Positions 48,777 to 60,058 of a stretch of 64,000 nucleotides of DNA are shown piece after piece. The notes beneath the pieces are model-generated. The model saw only the letters and a list, made by a program, of their open reading frames with translations. It ran no database searches and was not told the DNA's origin. Position numbers and translations under genes: made by a program. Source of the DNA: Gibbula magus (taxonomy: Eukaryota; Mollusca; Gastropoda; Trochida; Trochidae); assembly GCA_936450465.1 (NCBI GenBank), contig OW388294.1, forward strand, positions 73,212,622-73,276,621, read 5' to 3'. Within the stretch, counting starts at the first letter, position 1. Each line of letters opens with the position of its first letter.

Positions 48777-48985
48777 TAGAATAAAAGCCTACCGTGATTT
48801 ACGTGATACCTTGACATATCGTGCAGACAATTTTGGTAACATTAATGATGAATGGACCAGCTCACATGAGACCGTGGGAAAGGTTTGATATTCATTAAAG
48901 CTACCAATGGAAGCAATACATACGTGTTGTCACGTGAAATACTTTAAAATATTTGCTATAAAATATAACATGCTACCCCTCAATT
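48777..48985 (+). promoter_or_regulatory. Conserved block upstream of PAN/EB copy 2 (possible promoter or lost exon)
   Basis: About 205 bp shared with 35,208-35,430 and 40,603-40,815 and, more diverged, 59,680-59,930 ahead of copy 3. It contains TATAAA (48957-48962), conserved in the 40.78-kb copy, followed by tgctacccctcaattt. Its first half is open in copy 2 (LRDTLTYRADNF, DEWTSSH) but frameshifted or stopped in the others. It may be a promoter, a 5' exon or a decayed domain; I cannot decide. Confidence 0.3.
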
Positions 48986-49190
48986 TCTTATTTTGATAAT
49001 GAGTGGAATAATAAAATATTGATGAATTTCAAATGACCAATTGACGTATTTTACTTGATTTCTGTGACCAGGTGATCACTATAAAACAGGTAAATATAGC
49101 GATCTAAAAAGAGAAGAATCTCAATGACTGAAAGTATATCGCTTTTACGATATTCTCGGCGTCAGTGGTACCTTAAACATTTTAAATTAG

Positions 49191-52100
49191 AAATGGTATA
49201 TTTCTCTATTGGTGTCCTGCTCCACACAGGTGTTATGATGTGTTATCAGAGGTGTCAGCGCGTGTCACGGTGCCAGATGATTGGATACAAGACACTTGAC
49301 CTTACATGTCATCTTCTCTCCAATCAGAGTTCAGGAATATTTGCGAGTGGTGATGAAGGCCCGTATGACGTCACACTGGAAATAAAGGTTTGAATTGTAC
49401 ATTAACTCATTGCAGAATAGATTATATCTTATCCTACCGTTGTCCTAAAGCTTTCCCCTATTATACTTTGTCATTGAAAAAGAACAAAAACGTTTTGAAA
49501 ATTACATAAATGTCAAGCATTGTTTTATAAGAGAATCAGAATATCAATAAGGACAATAACGAAGTATTAGCTATGTTTTCACGAACTGCTACTTACCGAT
49601 CACAAGCATTTATTCTAACTGACATACACAGTGTGATAATATTACCCAAACGCAAAAGAAAAGTCACCACACTTTCAACTGTGTAAAACAAAATACTGGT
49701 GCCTTAAATGCTTGTTATTGGGACATGATTTGTTACATCACAGTATTTAACTTTTTAAAAACTTTTCTGTTTTAGTACCCTAGAGGTGTTGAAATCGATA
49801 TTTTAACATTTCTTTTGGCCAGGATATTTGGCATTTAGCATAAACATTCATGAAATGAAAAACTTTAATTCATAAATGATGTTATCGACATAAATAACCT
49901 TCTTGAACTTAAATTTGTCGACACTTCTATATACTGTTGGACGTCATAAAACAAGCCAAAAAGACAATTTTGACTCTCCTATCTCGTCTAATTAAGGAGA
50001 TTCGAAACGACGAGTTCGTCAAAGGTGTGTTTCTCAGAAATATGAACAGATAATATTTGAAATTTGAAATTTAGTTAAGTTGGCTTCTGAAGACATGATA
50101 TATCGCTGTTTCATTCGTTTTTATCACTCATGGACTGAATTATCTTGGTGACGTTTCTTTTGCGGTTGAGTGTACATCTCGAACTAATTCTTGTTGATAA
50201 TTTAATTTGCAATCAATTAATACAGGTATTAATCCTACCATACAAATACACACACACCAGTGTAGCATAAAGAACATAATTATTAAAACACGTCAATACA
50301 TTTAACATCAACTCAGTATCTGAATCCAGTATCATTGCAACTGTGGTTAGAATCAGGTTTAGCACTGTCATTACATAATTTATGTGGGGGTTGGGATGGG
50401 ATGGTATTTGTCTGTATGACACATGACAATAGACGTTTAAATAAAGAAATTGACTTTTTGCAATGCATAGAAATCTTTTTTTTTAAATAACAGCATCATC
50501 CAAATGAATTCATCCTAACGGGAGCAAATGTCATCATGTTGGTAACACACAGAAATCAAAGAAAATACGTGAAAGGTAAAGTGATTTTGAGAAAATAATT
50601 ATAACATCAAAGGAACAGCATTTAGTAGGTAATGAAAAGACTGATACAATATAAACATATAATTGACGGAGATTATTGGGAACTTATCATTTGTTCTTTA
50701 TGTATAAGGTAATATCTCAGAGGATTAAAGTTTGGTTACGTCCTTTACACTTGAAAGTAGTTATTGCTTTGTTGCATTTAAGTTAGATTCAATATATCAA
50801 TAACTTTATTTATTAAACAGATGGTTGAAAATAATAATATTATTTTAATAATTATAATAATATTTTCGATACGAGCACATGTGCACAACTCACGTTTGCT
50901 TAGTAACCATTGTTTCACCGCGACTTACCGTATTTCGTCGACTGTGACGTCATAACACGATTGTTCGTGACGTCACTGTAGCTTGCCGTCGAAATCGAAG
51001 TGATCTGTTTCCTGACTTTTTTTTACGCAAATAAAATGGAATAGAATGGGTAATAAAGAAATTATTACACTCGAAAGTGTGTCATATGAGTTTTATGCAA
51101 GTCGTGCAAATTTGTGTATAATCCTTGCTCTTGCTCGGTCAATACAAAAATTCCTACTCGTTTCGTAAAGGTCATATGACACACTTCCTCCGGTAATAAT
51201 CTCTATATATGAATTCAAGGGTATTGAGTGAAAACAGTTGTTGTTGGTATGCATCATAGATAAATTATCGCTAGCTTCTTGATTCGCACCTTAGCTTGCT
51301 AATCGGAGAGTTTGAAGGGTTAATTCCTTGCTTCACACCGAGGCACCCATCGTGTCACCAGGCCCAGAACCGTGCACACGGTTTGGGAGTAATGTCATTA
51401 AACAATATAGAACATTCTTGACTGTTTTGTTGTATACTCTCAATGACGTTGCGATTTAAATATAATGGTATTGTCTTTATTTTTTATGTTTGAAACATAT
51501 GAAGTCTTCAAATCAGATCTTAACTATTGACTCATTTCAGTGTATACATTTGGGACCCCATGTACAGAGAACCAACAATGCAGATACCGTTTTGGAAGCT
51601 GTCTCGATGGTTTCTGTGCCTGTATCATCGGCTATAGCTATAACTCAGACAACTGCGTCGAACGTGAGCAGATTTGTTTTGCTATTTTGTCAATATCATG
51701 ATTTCCAGTATAACATACTACATGTATGAAACAACGTAAATGGAAAACTAAATAAAACGGTTAGATCATGTGTTACCAGACTTTCCACCAGCGGCAAGGT
51801 CAAGGTTTTTTTGCCTTTCTTTCTCCAAAATGCGTGAATATTGATTTTTCAGCAGTTTGAGAAACACGAATATAAGGTTTCGAAAGTGTTTGCAATGTTC
51901 AGTGTCAATGCCCATGTTATTGATTTTTCATAAGTTCAGTTTAAAAAGTGAAACGTTTGGTTTGCCTGTGAGTGAATAACTCTTTGTTCTTTATTTTCAG
52001 GATGCAAGGCATACGGTAGCACCTTCTTTCAATATAGAAACACTGCAATTACCAGCCAAACCCATCGCGGTATTATTCGAACTAACATGAGTATTCATCA

Positions 52101-52272
52101 ATGTTCAGACTTTTGTATCAACGAGAAGACATTTGTCTGTGTACACGTACTATACAAGTTTAACAAACGTGCTTCATGTTTTCTTGATAACACCACATGG
52201 GTAAATTTGAAGTCCTCCAAGAAATATTATAATAATGCAAAGGGATATACTTTTTTGTACAGGAATTGTTGA
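49191..52272 (+). CDS. PAN/EB-module gene copy 2, four 3' exons
   Basis: Joined exons A 49191-49387, B 50494-50575, C 51541-51663 and D 52001-52272 are in phase, with GT-AG introns and TGA at the end. A: MVYFSIGVLLHTGVMMCYQR then CQMIGYKTLDLTCHLL, the second half of a PAN/apple fold. B: a short hydrophilic linker (NQRKYVK). C: a six-cysteine EB/EGF-like module (CRYRFGSCLDGFCACIIGYS). D: a complete PAN-like module (GSTFFQYRN, QCSDFCINEKTFVCVHVLYK, YTFLYRNC). PAN modules bind proteins or glycans in secreted proteins, so an extracellular role is likely; the function is unknown. Exons with the start codon and signal peptide were not recognised, so the call is partial at the 5' end. All exons are open, making this the best candidate for a working copy. 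Confidence 0.75.
49645..50172 (-). mobile_element. MITE with AAAAGAAACG-type ends in copy 2 intron
   Basis: Left end CCCAAACGCAAAAGAAAAGT, right end (inverted) CACTCAACCGCAAAAGAAAC, TA at both sides. The interior (tttctgagaaacacac, tatctgttcat) is the reverse complement of the elements at 39,620 and 47,862. Confidence 0.75.
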
Positions 52273-53229
52273 ATGATATAAGGCCAAACGGAAAATGTAA
52301 ACTATGAAAAACATTTAGCTAAAAAAGGTTTTATTGTGATACTCAGATTATCAACAAATTCAATCACTAAATTCAGTTTATAATTTATACATATTTTCTT
52401 ATGTATATTATTATTGATTATTGTTATTACCCACGTGGTCAGTGTACGGATAGTTGCATACTTATCTCGTACGTCCCATTGAGCTGTGTCGTAAACACTT
52501 GATTGGATAACCAATGACAAAATAACACGTTTATTCTTTAATATATGACATTCAAACTAATCTATTTTTGGAAAATAAATAAAAGTTCATCTACTGTGAT
52601 TGCTGTTGATCTATTTGCAAACATAGCGACACCTATTCGTATACTGAGGTACAAAACAAACTTTACACCCTTTTGTTTCACTCATACAGTAAAAAGAACA
52701 AAACAAATTGATATGATAGAAACGGGATATTATTTAATGTTCAATGTTGACTGATTCGGCAAACAATCATACACATTTTTTTCAAACATGCAGAGTTAAG
52801 AATCACTGAAAGGACCAGGGGGTATAAAACCATGTTTAAACCAACATGACCCCTACCATGTTTATAATGTTATATAGGTTTTCAGAATGAGGCACATTTA
52901 TTGGTAGCAAATGTCTTATATGTCGATGAACAGTGTTTTATTCAAATTAATTTGGAAGAATTTATGAATTTAAAATTTAATTTTTCCCCAACAAAATTAA
53001 AACCACATAGAATTATTTCTTGGCTACTGACTAAACGCCTGCACTTTTCAGTTTTAGAGTACGACTTCGAAAATATAAGATATTTGTAATTGAAAATCAA
53101 ACATATGATAAAACCAACTGAGGAGTAAACTTTCTTTTGTCCCTCAGTTTATTAGTCACACCGTCAATACAGACGGCAAGGTTCGAGGATGAGTAACTTC
53201 AATCGTTACACTTCTCAGAACATTCAGTT
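52273..53229. other. No supported gene
   Basis: Short frames only; the 62-codon frame at 52901-53089 shows no motif I recognise. Confidence 0.45.
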
Positions 53230-54247
53230 TGTTCAACATTAAAACTACGGATGGGGACACAAGGCAAGTACAAAGCTTACTGTGTTTCCCGGAACTGTGT
53301 CAGGACCCTACCACTACCAATGACCCTATTTCCCTTCCCGATGATGTTTTGGAGGAATTGTATAGGGAGATTGTTTTTTTTATGAGTGCAATGATGAAAA
53401 TTCCTACAGCTACGATTGCGAGTTTGTGACACCCATTGCTGTTTCATTGAAACACTCGTCGCTAATGGCTGCAAAATTGCCCAAGTGGCGTTAAACAATA
53501 ACTCAGTCACTCACTTCATTGAAACAAAAACATCGAATGGTCAAGAATATGAACCAAACTCGCAAATCCAAAGTGTCAAGCTTCGACAGATATTTGAAAG
53601 GTAGGGACTTTGGATTGTTTTTACTAAATGACAGGGGATATTCTTCTTCCAGAGGTTTTATCAACTAAACAAAGATCCTGAAGAGTGATGGACTCTTCAA
53701 CTTACCTAAACGGGCTGAAAGTTTATCACCGGAGGAAATCCAAATGCTGTACGATTCCGGGAATTGGAGGAATTTTTCCATCCGGAGTGTAAAACCTCCT
53801 CATTTGATGAGTTTGGGAGACCTTCAGGTGAAAACAGACAGAGAGAATACAACGAATGTCAAACTAAAACCAGCAGCGGCAGTGACAACCTTTACACTCC
53901 CCTGTGCATTGACCACTAAAGACGCTCGTTGTCCCATGTCTATAATATACAAGCTGTATGCTAGTCTCATTCTGAGAGATTATTGTTCTTTCTTTTTGGC
54001 CACATATTAAAAGTTAAGTCGGTACGTACCAAGAGATAACCACCATGGTTTTAAGGAGGCATTGGATTCATAATTATGGACGAGAATGGCAAGTTCAGTT
54101 GGTATTACCGGCAAACGTTTGACAAACCATTCGGCTAGGAAAACCATAATACAGGCCCTTTGTTCGAGTGGTGTTGCCAGGACAGAAATAATGCAGATTT
54201 TCGGACGCAAAAATATACGGAGTTACAGAACAATTACTGAAGCATAA
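53230..54247 (+). pseudogene. Decayed Crypton-type tyrosine recombinase
   Basis: Several frames, read in order, give KASTKLTVFPGTVSG, then TKILKSDGLFNLPKRAESLS and PEEIQMLYDSGNW, then HLMSLGDLQVKTDRE, then RCPMSIIYKLYASL, and finally (54122-54247) TNHSARKTIIQALCSSGVAR, TEIMQIFGRKN, SYRTITEA and a stop. NHSARK (the H-x-x-R box), GVARTEIMQ and the Tyr in NIRSYR fit the catalytic end of the KCTD1/ZMYM-like (DUF3504) Crypton recombinase family. The region around the first catalytic Arg seems deleted between FSIRS and PPHLMSLGD. There are multiple stops and frameshifts, so this is a dead copy. Family call good, boundaries uncertain. Confidence 0.72.
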
Positions 54248-56506
54248 CAACTGTTCAGCACCGTCAGTTGAGAAATATGAGTTTCTATGACGGTGACCTT
54301 GCCCGTCAACGCATGTCCCTCATCATGCGGAGTGCGATAATCAATCGCTATAACGTCGACTCCATCTCTGCTCCTATCTATGGTGATAAAATAAGTATTA
54401 ACTTCTGCAGCAACCGCTGCAAGGGCAAGGAGACATGCTCCGTAACACGCCATCTAAATAAATTTAGATCGGTTGTCCTATATTATGGTAATACAGTTAT
54501 AAAACTTGTTGATTTAAATTTATTTAGATTGCGTAACACGTCAAGTGACTGAGCAGACTCAAATGCTAAAGTAGGTAAGACGTCTAATGATGGTTGACGG
54601 CAAGTCGCCGGCGATGACATTACATGAGTTGAGAGTTCTTTATCATTCAATAATTATAAATATATATTATATATAATATCATATTAACCTAAGGCAGAGT
54701 GAATTCTACCAAATGCTATTCTAGTTTGTTATTTCATTATATAAAGCATGTAGATATATTGTGTACCGTTGGTAGTATTTTTACGGAATAAGGTAAATCA
54801 TTAACATCGTCCGTATCCTTCATTTTCAGGTCTCAATGGGGTGACAACTTGTATAACAATTATGTAAAAATGTAACAAGGAGGATGATCATTTACTCATA
54901 GGTCAATCATTAATGGTCAGAAGAAAATAGAAAATAATAAGAAAATAATATAATAGTATTGGGTAACAAAGGATAGATCTAGCAATTGGTCTTCTATTAA
55001 GTGTCACATCAAAGGAGAGAGAGAAAGAGTGCGAGAGAGAGCATATATAGAATGGAAGTTGCTGTTACATAGAAAAGAAGCGTTGATTAAATGTGAGTAT
55101 AAGGCATTGCTTGTTATTGTGTTTTTCTTGGACAAGTCAATGGGGTTCTTAATTACGGGAAAAGTTTTAACATGCAAGTAAACACAGGTACATGTATTTC
55201 TTGTATAGATTTTGCAACCATACGAATCATATCCTTTCGTTTTGCAAGCCTGGCCATCAATGAGTCTTCAGTGTATTGTTGTTGTTTTTGTTAAAACTGC
55301 CAGAAACTGATAAGCCTATTTCGAGGGAACCTCATGATAACATACATGATACCTGTACATTTATATCGAACATCACATGTAAGTGATGCATAAACTATGT
55401 GTTTTACGTGAAAATTCGCTTTTGTGTGTCAGAAATGTTATGTTGATTACTTCTGTAAATATATACAAGCGGTACATCAGCCGAAACTACAAACGGTACA
55501 GACAAGCAGTAATTTATGATACAAACGGTACACAAGCTACGAAAGGGACCCATACTGCTCTAGAAAATAACCTGAAACCATTTCCCAGGCATGTATCATG
55601 TTCCTAATGTATTCATCACTATGTAAAAAACATTTTAAGAAATAGGAGAAATCGGCTGTTATATATCGTGTGTGTGGTTTTCTACTCCTCCCTACAAACA
55701 CATAATCGATGTGCACCTGTCTACTTCCGGTGTACGATGATACACAGTGAGTCTTTTACCCCACAACATTCATTTGAGTAATTTTATTATGTTGTTTTTT
55801 ATAAGTATTATATAAGTATTAATGCATTTCCTTAATATGGTGCCTATAAGATATTTACATTTCTCTTAAACTGTGAACAAATTTTAGAATAAGTTAAATT
55901 CATTCTTATCCAAATTCAAATGATATTCAACTCTTTTTTCAAAACTATTTATGGTAACAATATGAACATATGTGCAACCTGTAAATGGTAACGATAGGAA
56001 CAAATTCAAAACTATTCATGGTAACAATATGAACAAATGCAAAGCTGTTAATGATTACAATATAACAAATGCAAAACTATTAATTTAGTGTCGGAAGTTT
56101 TCTTAACAATGAGTGTATGTATACGTCATCGATCGTTACTTTGTATATATGTTTCTCGAAGAAATGATATGTAGGTGTTGTAATATTTTTTAGTTTTTTT
56201 CATATAGTACATGAATGAAGAGAGGTAAAACTGCTTATTCATCGTTTATGCGATACTTTACAAATGATACGACTTAGAACCAAACTTGAAATACACGACA
56301 AACAGTAGCTATTTCAACCCCTCACAATGATATAGTTTTCTCTGATTCATGTTCATGTCTTCAGGCTAATAAAACCAAATTAGCTTTAAACTTCAAACAT
56401 ATCATCTCTGTTAAAGTTCCATATAAAATATTAACCTCGTTTAAGATATACATTATACAACGACGATGAGACCAATAACAACACAACATATTTGATATCA
56501 TATAAT
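54248..56506. other. No supported gene
   Basis: An inverted repeat atctaaataaattta at about 54,450-54,465 and 54,515-54,531 and an AT-rich tract at about 54,650-54,690. Two direct copies of ggtaacaatatgaaca-like sequence occur near 55,950-56,035. No exon-like frames. Confidence 0.5.
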
Positions 56507-59345
56507 ATAGATCTTGTGCACGTGACGTCATCAGTGTTTACGTCGCCATATTGGTGATCAACCCAATCGCCCGTCACGGGGGTAGCTCTCGATTATTTTT
56601 GGCAACTGCTTATCCCCCAGCTTGTAACAGTGTTTTCCTCATCCTGTATGCCACTAGTCAACATTCTTACGCAAAAAACTGAAATCTGACACGCACTGTT
56701 GTCAACAGAGCCTACAAGGATTGACCATATACATGTACATATAGATCTATGGTGTCATTTTAAAAATGACATATCTCCGTTATTCGTCAACCGACTTGGA
56801 TGAATTTTTTTTCGGAATCTAAAAACATTATTCTTTATAATCAGTATATTCACAACTTTGTATCTTGTGGTTAGAAGCTACAATCAATACTTGTAAAATG
56901 GCATAAATCGTCGATTCCTGTGGTAAGCATGTCTCGATGAAAAGATTTTTTTTTCGTTAATCCATGTCCTAATTTCATTAAATAAAGTGTTTTAGAAATG
57001 TTGATGTGGCACATTAAAATACAACCACAATACATATGTGTGTAATCAGATTGACAATAGAATCATGAACTCAGTCTGACATCAACAGTCGTTATTTTAC
57101 ATTCAATTCCCCGGTCTTCCGACCACAAGCACATGTGCAGAGTTTTTAGTGACATACTCGTATCTTTGATAAATTCTTACATATTTTGATGACATGTAAC
57201 ATTTGACAGGCCGAAACAATATCTCAGGGCGTATAAAAATGTGGTTATGGCCTGTGAACAATTAAAACTCAAGCAAACTCATTGATGAACAGTGATGTGC
57301 ATTTTCCGTTCATATCTAAAACTAGTATCAAATAAAGATCGTTGATTGGTCCTTTTGTGAGGAGCAACACTTCTTATCCAATCAAAACGTAGTAATTTGT
57401 TACAAGCAACTTCCTTCGTCTGTTCAATCTCTTCATGTGTTACAATGGACATTCCTTGATTAATACTAATAAATGACAGGTAAGTTTTGATTGTCAATAT
57501 CTAATCATCGATTGATGTTCAAGACTTGTTCCTCTCAATATTATATGTAGTTTTATATATCGTTTCCTACCTATTTTTTTGTTCAGATTGACAGAACTTT
57601 CTTTGAAATATTTCTCTGTCACTCATTTTTTCCGAAAACAAATATGGTCGGGACCACGATAAATATTAGGACAGAATTATAAACAGTGTAGTGTAAGAGT
57701 AAAAATGTTGAATATAGTCACAAATGACGATAAAAGGATTCAGCGCATAAATAAATCAAATGTAATGAATGAAGTAATCATTTTATTGTAATTGAGCATC
57801 TTTTGAAGAGAGTTGCAAGTCTTTAACATGTCAGTAGTATTATTGAGACCCAAATTAACCAAATATTCCACACCTATACTTAATAGTGACGACTATCAAT
57901 ACCTTTATTTTCAGAATGTTACCTCTCGCAGTTTGGCTGAAACGCAGTGCAAATAATAATAGCAGAACAAAGGAAATGCGACTTTTACACAGTCCAAAGC
58001 ACGCGGTGCGGGAGTGACATACCCTCTTTGTCCCTGTTGGTCAAGTAAAATGTAAATAGAGACGAAACCGTGAGACTAACGAAATTGTCATGATTGACTT
58101 TTTTGTTTGTATTTTTATGCTGAATCTATAAGTGTATTTTGAAAATTTGTTCCCATGTTTAAATCGACATTTCTCGCGACGGGAAATGACTGTTCGCGAT
58201 CGAATTTATTGTTGATTCAAAAAGACTTTTCTCCTATTTTACTCAAATTTTTATTTTACTATAAATCATCAAATTCAACGGTTAGGTATTTGAGTTATGT
58301 CCCCTTGTAGTTTGATAACTTCGAGAGCTCAGTGTTAAAATAGTGTTAGGAGTTCAGCAATGAAAAACAACACCATGTTTTCTCCAATGCCTTAGCTGTA
58401 TAAATGTGTAACTAACAGCTTCGAGATGCAAGTATCTTCAGAGGGGAAGATCGTCAAAGGTGAATGGGGTCGGACAATCTTAAAAAGTGTCTACATTCAA
58501 AATTGCGCCTCAACCACGTGACCTACGAATTCGTCATGATTGTTCCCAAGTAAAAAATGGACATTTGGATTCGAACTGGACCTCTAATAGCTGGGACGAT
58601 AGGGCCCAAAAGCTTCGCAATTTTATTCTACATTAAGGGCTAACTGTATGTGACATTTGGTTGCATTTGTTTCGGCTGCATTTTTTATACAATCTTCTTG
58701 AAATAATAAAAATAAACAGAAACACGCCAATAACAATACGGATTCAGCAAAATTGCTGAATTCCTAATTACTAGTTGGGTATTCGCGGTGTAAGTATAAC
58801 ATTTTCTTCCCAAAATCAAGTCATAGAATCTGCAAATGTGCACATTTTAATACTGATTTTAGCATTGTCATAGACATGATTTCAGTGTGAAATATCTATG
58901 GTGAAATCGTCTATCTAGGCTCTTTTCCCGGGATGTGGACAGTATGTAGTTGAAGGTTTAAAAGCCCGAAAACATTGTGTGGAAAGAATACTTACTCCTG
59001 TACATGCAAAACTTTATTTCATCGTAATCGGTCGAAAAATTAAGTATATATGCCTTTTTGTATTGAACGTGAGTCTTGACCCTCCATGTTCCATTCGCGG
59101 TTATGCCGCCTCGTATCCATCTTTTTTTTATCGCACTGAAATTTAGCTATCTACGTTCCTGATTAGCGGGGAAATGATAGAAAGATAAACATTTAATTAT
59201 TTTCGGTTATAAAAATCAAAAGTGACATAACACGCCATGAAAAACGTCAGTACTTGTTGCCGAGTGAGACCACCGCTTGATCACCAATATGGCGGATAAA
59301 CAAGCAGTGACGTCAGATCACGTGACTTCGTGCACAAGGTCTATA
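56507..59345. mobile_element. 2.8-kb DNA transposon-like element with about 60-bp TIRs
   Basis: Left end tagatcttgtgcacgtgacg and right end (inverted) tagaccttgtgcacgaagtc are followed on both sides by related tgacgtca, then gccatattggtgatcaa. The TIRs (56507-56561 and about 59278-59345) are imperfect. TA lies outside each end. The interior has no long frame, so it is non-autonomous or decayed. The superfamily is not clear. Confidence 0.75.
58550..58625 (-). repeat. Weak tRNA-like segment
   Basis: The minus strand has a box-B-like cagttcgaatcc preceded by ttgggccctatcgtcccagc. It may be a SINE relic inside the 2.8-kb element; it does not fold as a clear tRNA. Confidence 0.25.
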
Positions 59346-60058
59346 CAACCCAATTTTGACTAAAAATAACCCTCCTATTTTACTGATAGCAAGTTTGTGT
59401 CCTGATAAGGTGTAAGGTCTAAGGTGTAAGGCTCCCATGCGTGTTTTTGCAAATGTCCATTTATTCTTTGTTTGGAAACACTACACAAAGCAAGGATATG
59501 CTAAAAACACTTATATTATTTTTCCTCAACTTTAACCTCAACCTTTTGAGAACCATGTAGGAAAATTGCTTATAGAATAAATATATTGAATTTATTAATA
59601 ATAATATAAATATATACTTATTAATAAATAAATTATTAAATATATAATAACTCTAATAAGTATAAAAGAGGCATATTTCTCCACGAGCTTCGTGATATCC
59701 AGAACTATGTTGGAAGTAAGACAAATGGTCCAATTAATCAATGCATGATGTGTCTGCCACCATGAATTCGTGGGAAAAGTTTGGAAGACATCCTATTAGT
59801 AAAGGAATCAAGCCAATGAGTAAGTGGATAATGAAATGTTAATAAGACTATATAAGTAGACATTGTACCATTTACATAGTTTACATATATTTTTACTGGA
59901 ATATGTCATGCTTACCTCCACATTAGTATGTTCAGAGTAATGATTAAATATTCATATATTTCAAATAAGCTATAAAGAGCTGAGTGTTAACAACGACTGC
60001 TAGAAAACCGTATGTAAGCTGTTCTCTTTTAAGGAAAATTTGAAATATTATTTTTGAG

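Larger units (their letters stand above)
40841..48985. repeat. Tandem segmental duplication, unit B
   Basis: Starts within about 25 bp of the end of unit A, so the two are direct tandem copies. Differences from A: replaced sequence at 41,470-41,800, a Penelope-like insertion in a TA tract (42,418-46,270), a deletion of about 230 bp at about 46,805, and an internal deletion of about 85 bp in the MITE at 47.9-48.8 kb. Confidence 0.9.

Noticed and set aside
51285..51375. Possible tRNA-like SINE (gggttaattcc)
   Set aside because: The box B match is poor and no box A at the right spacing was convincing.
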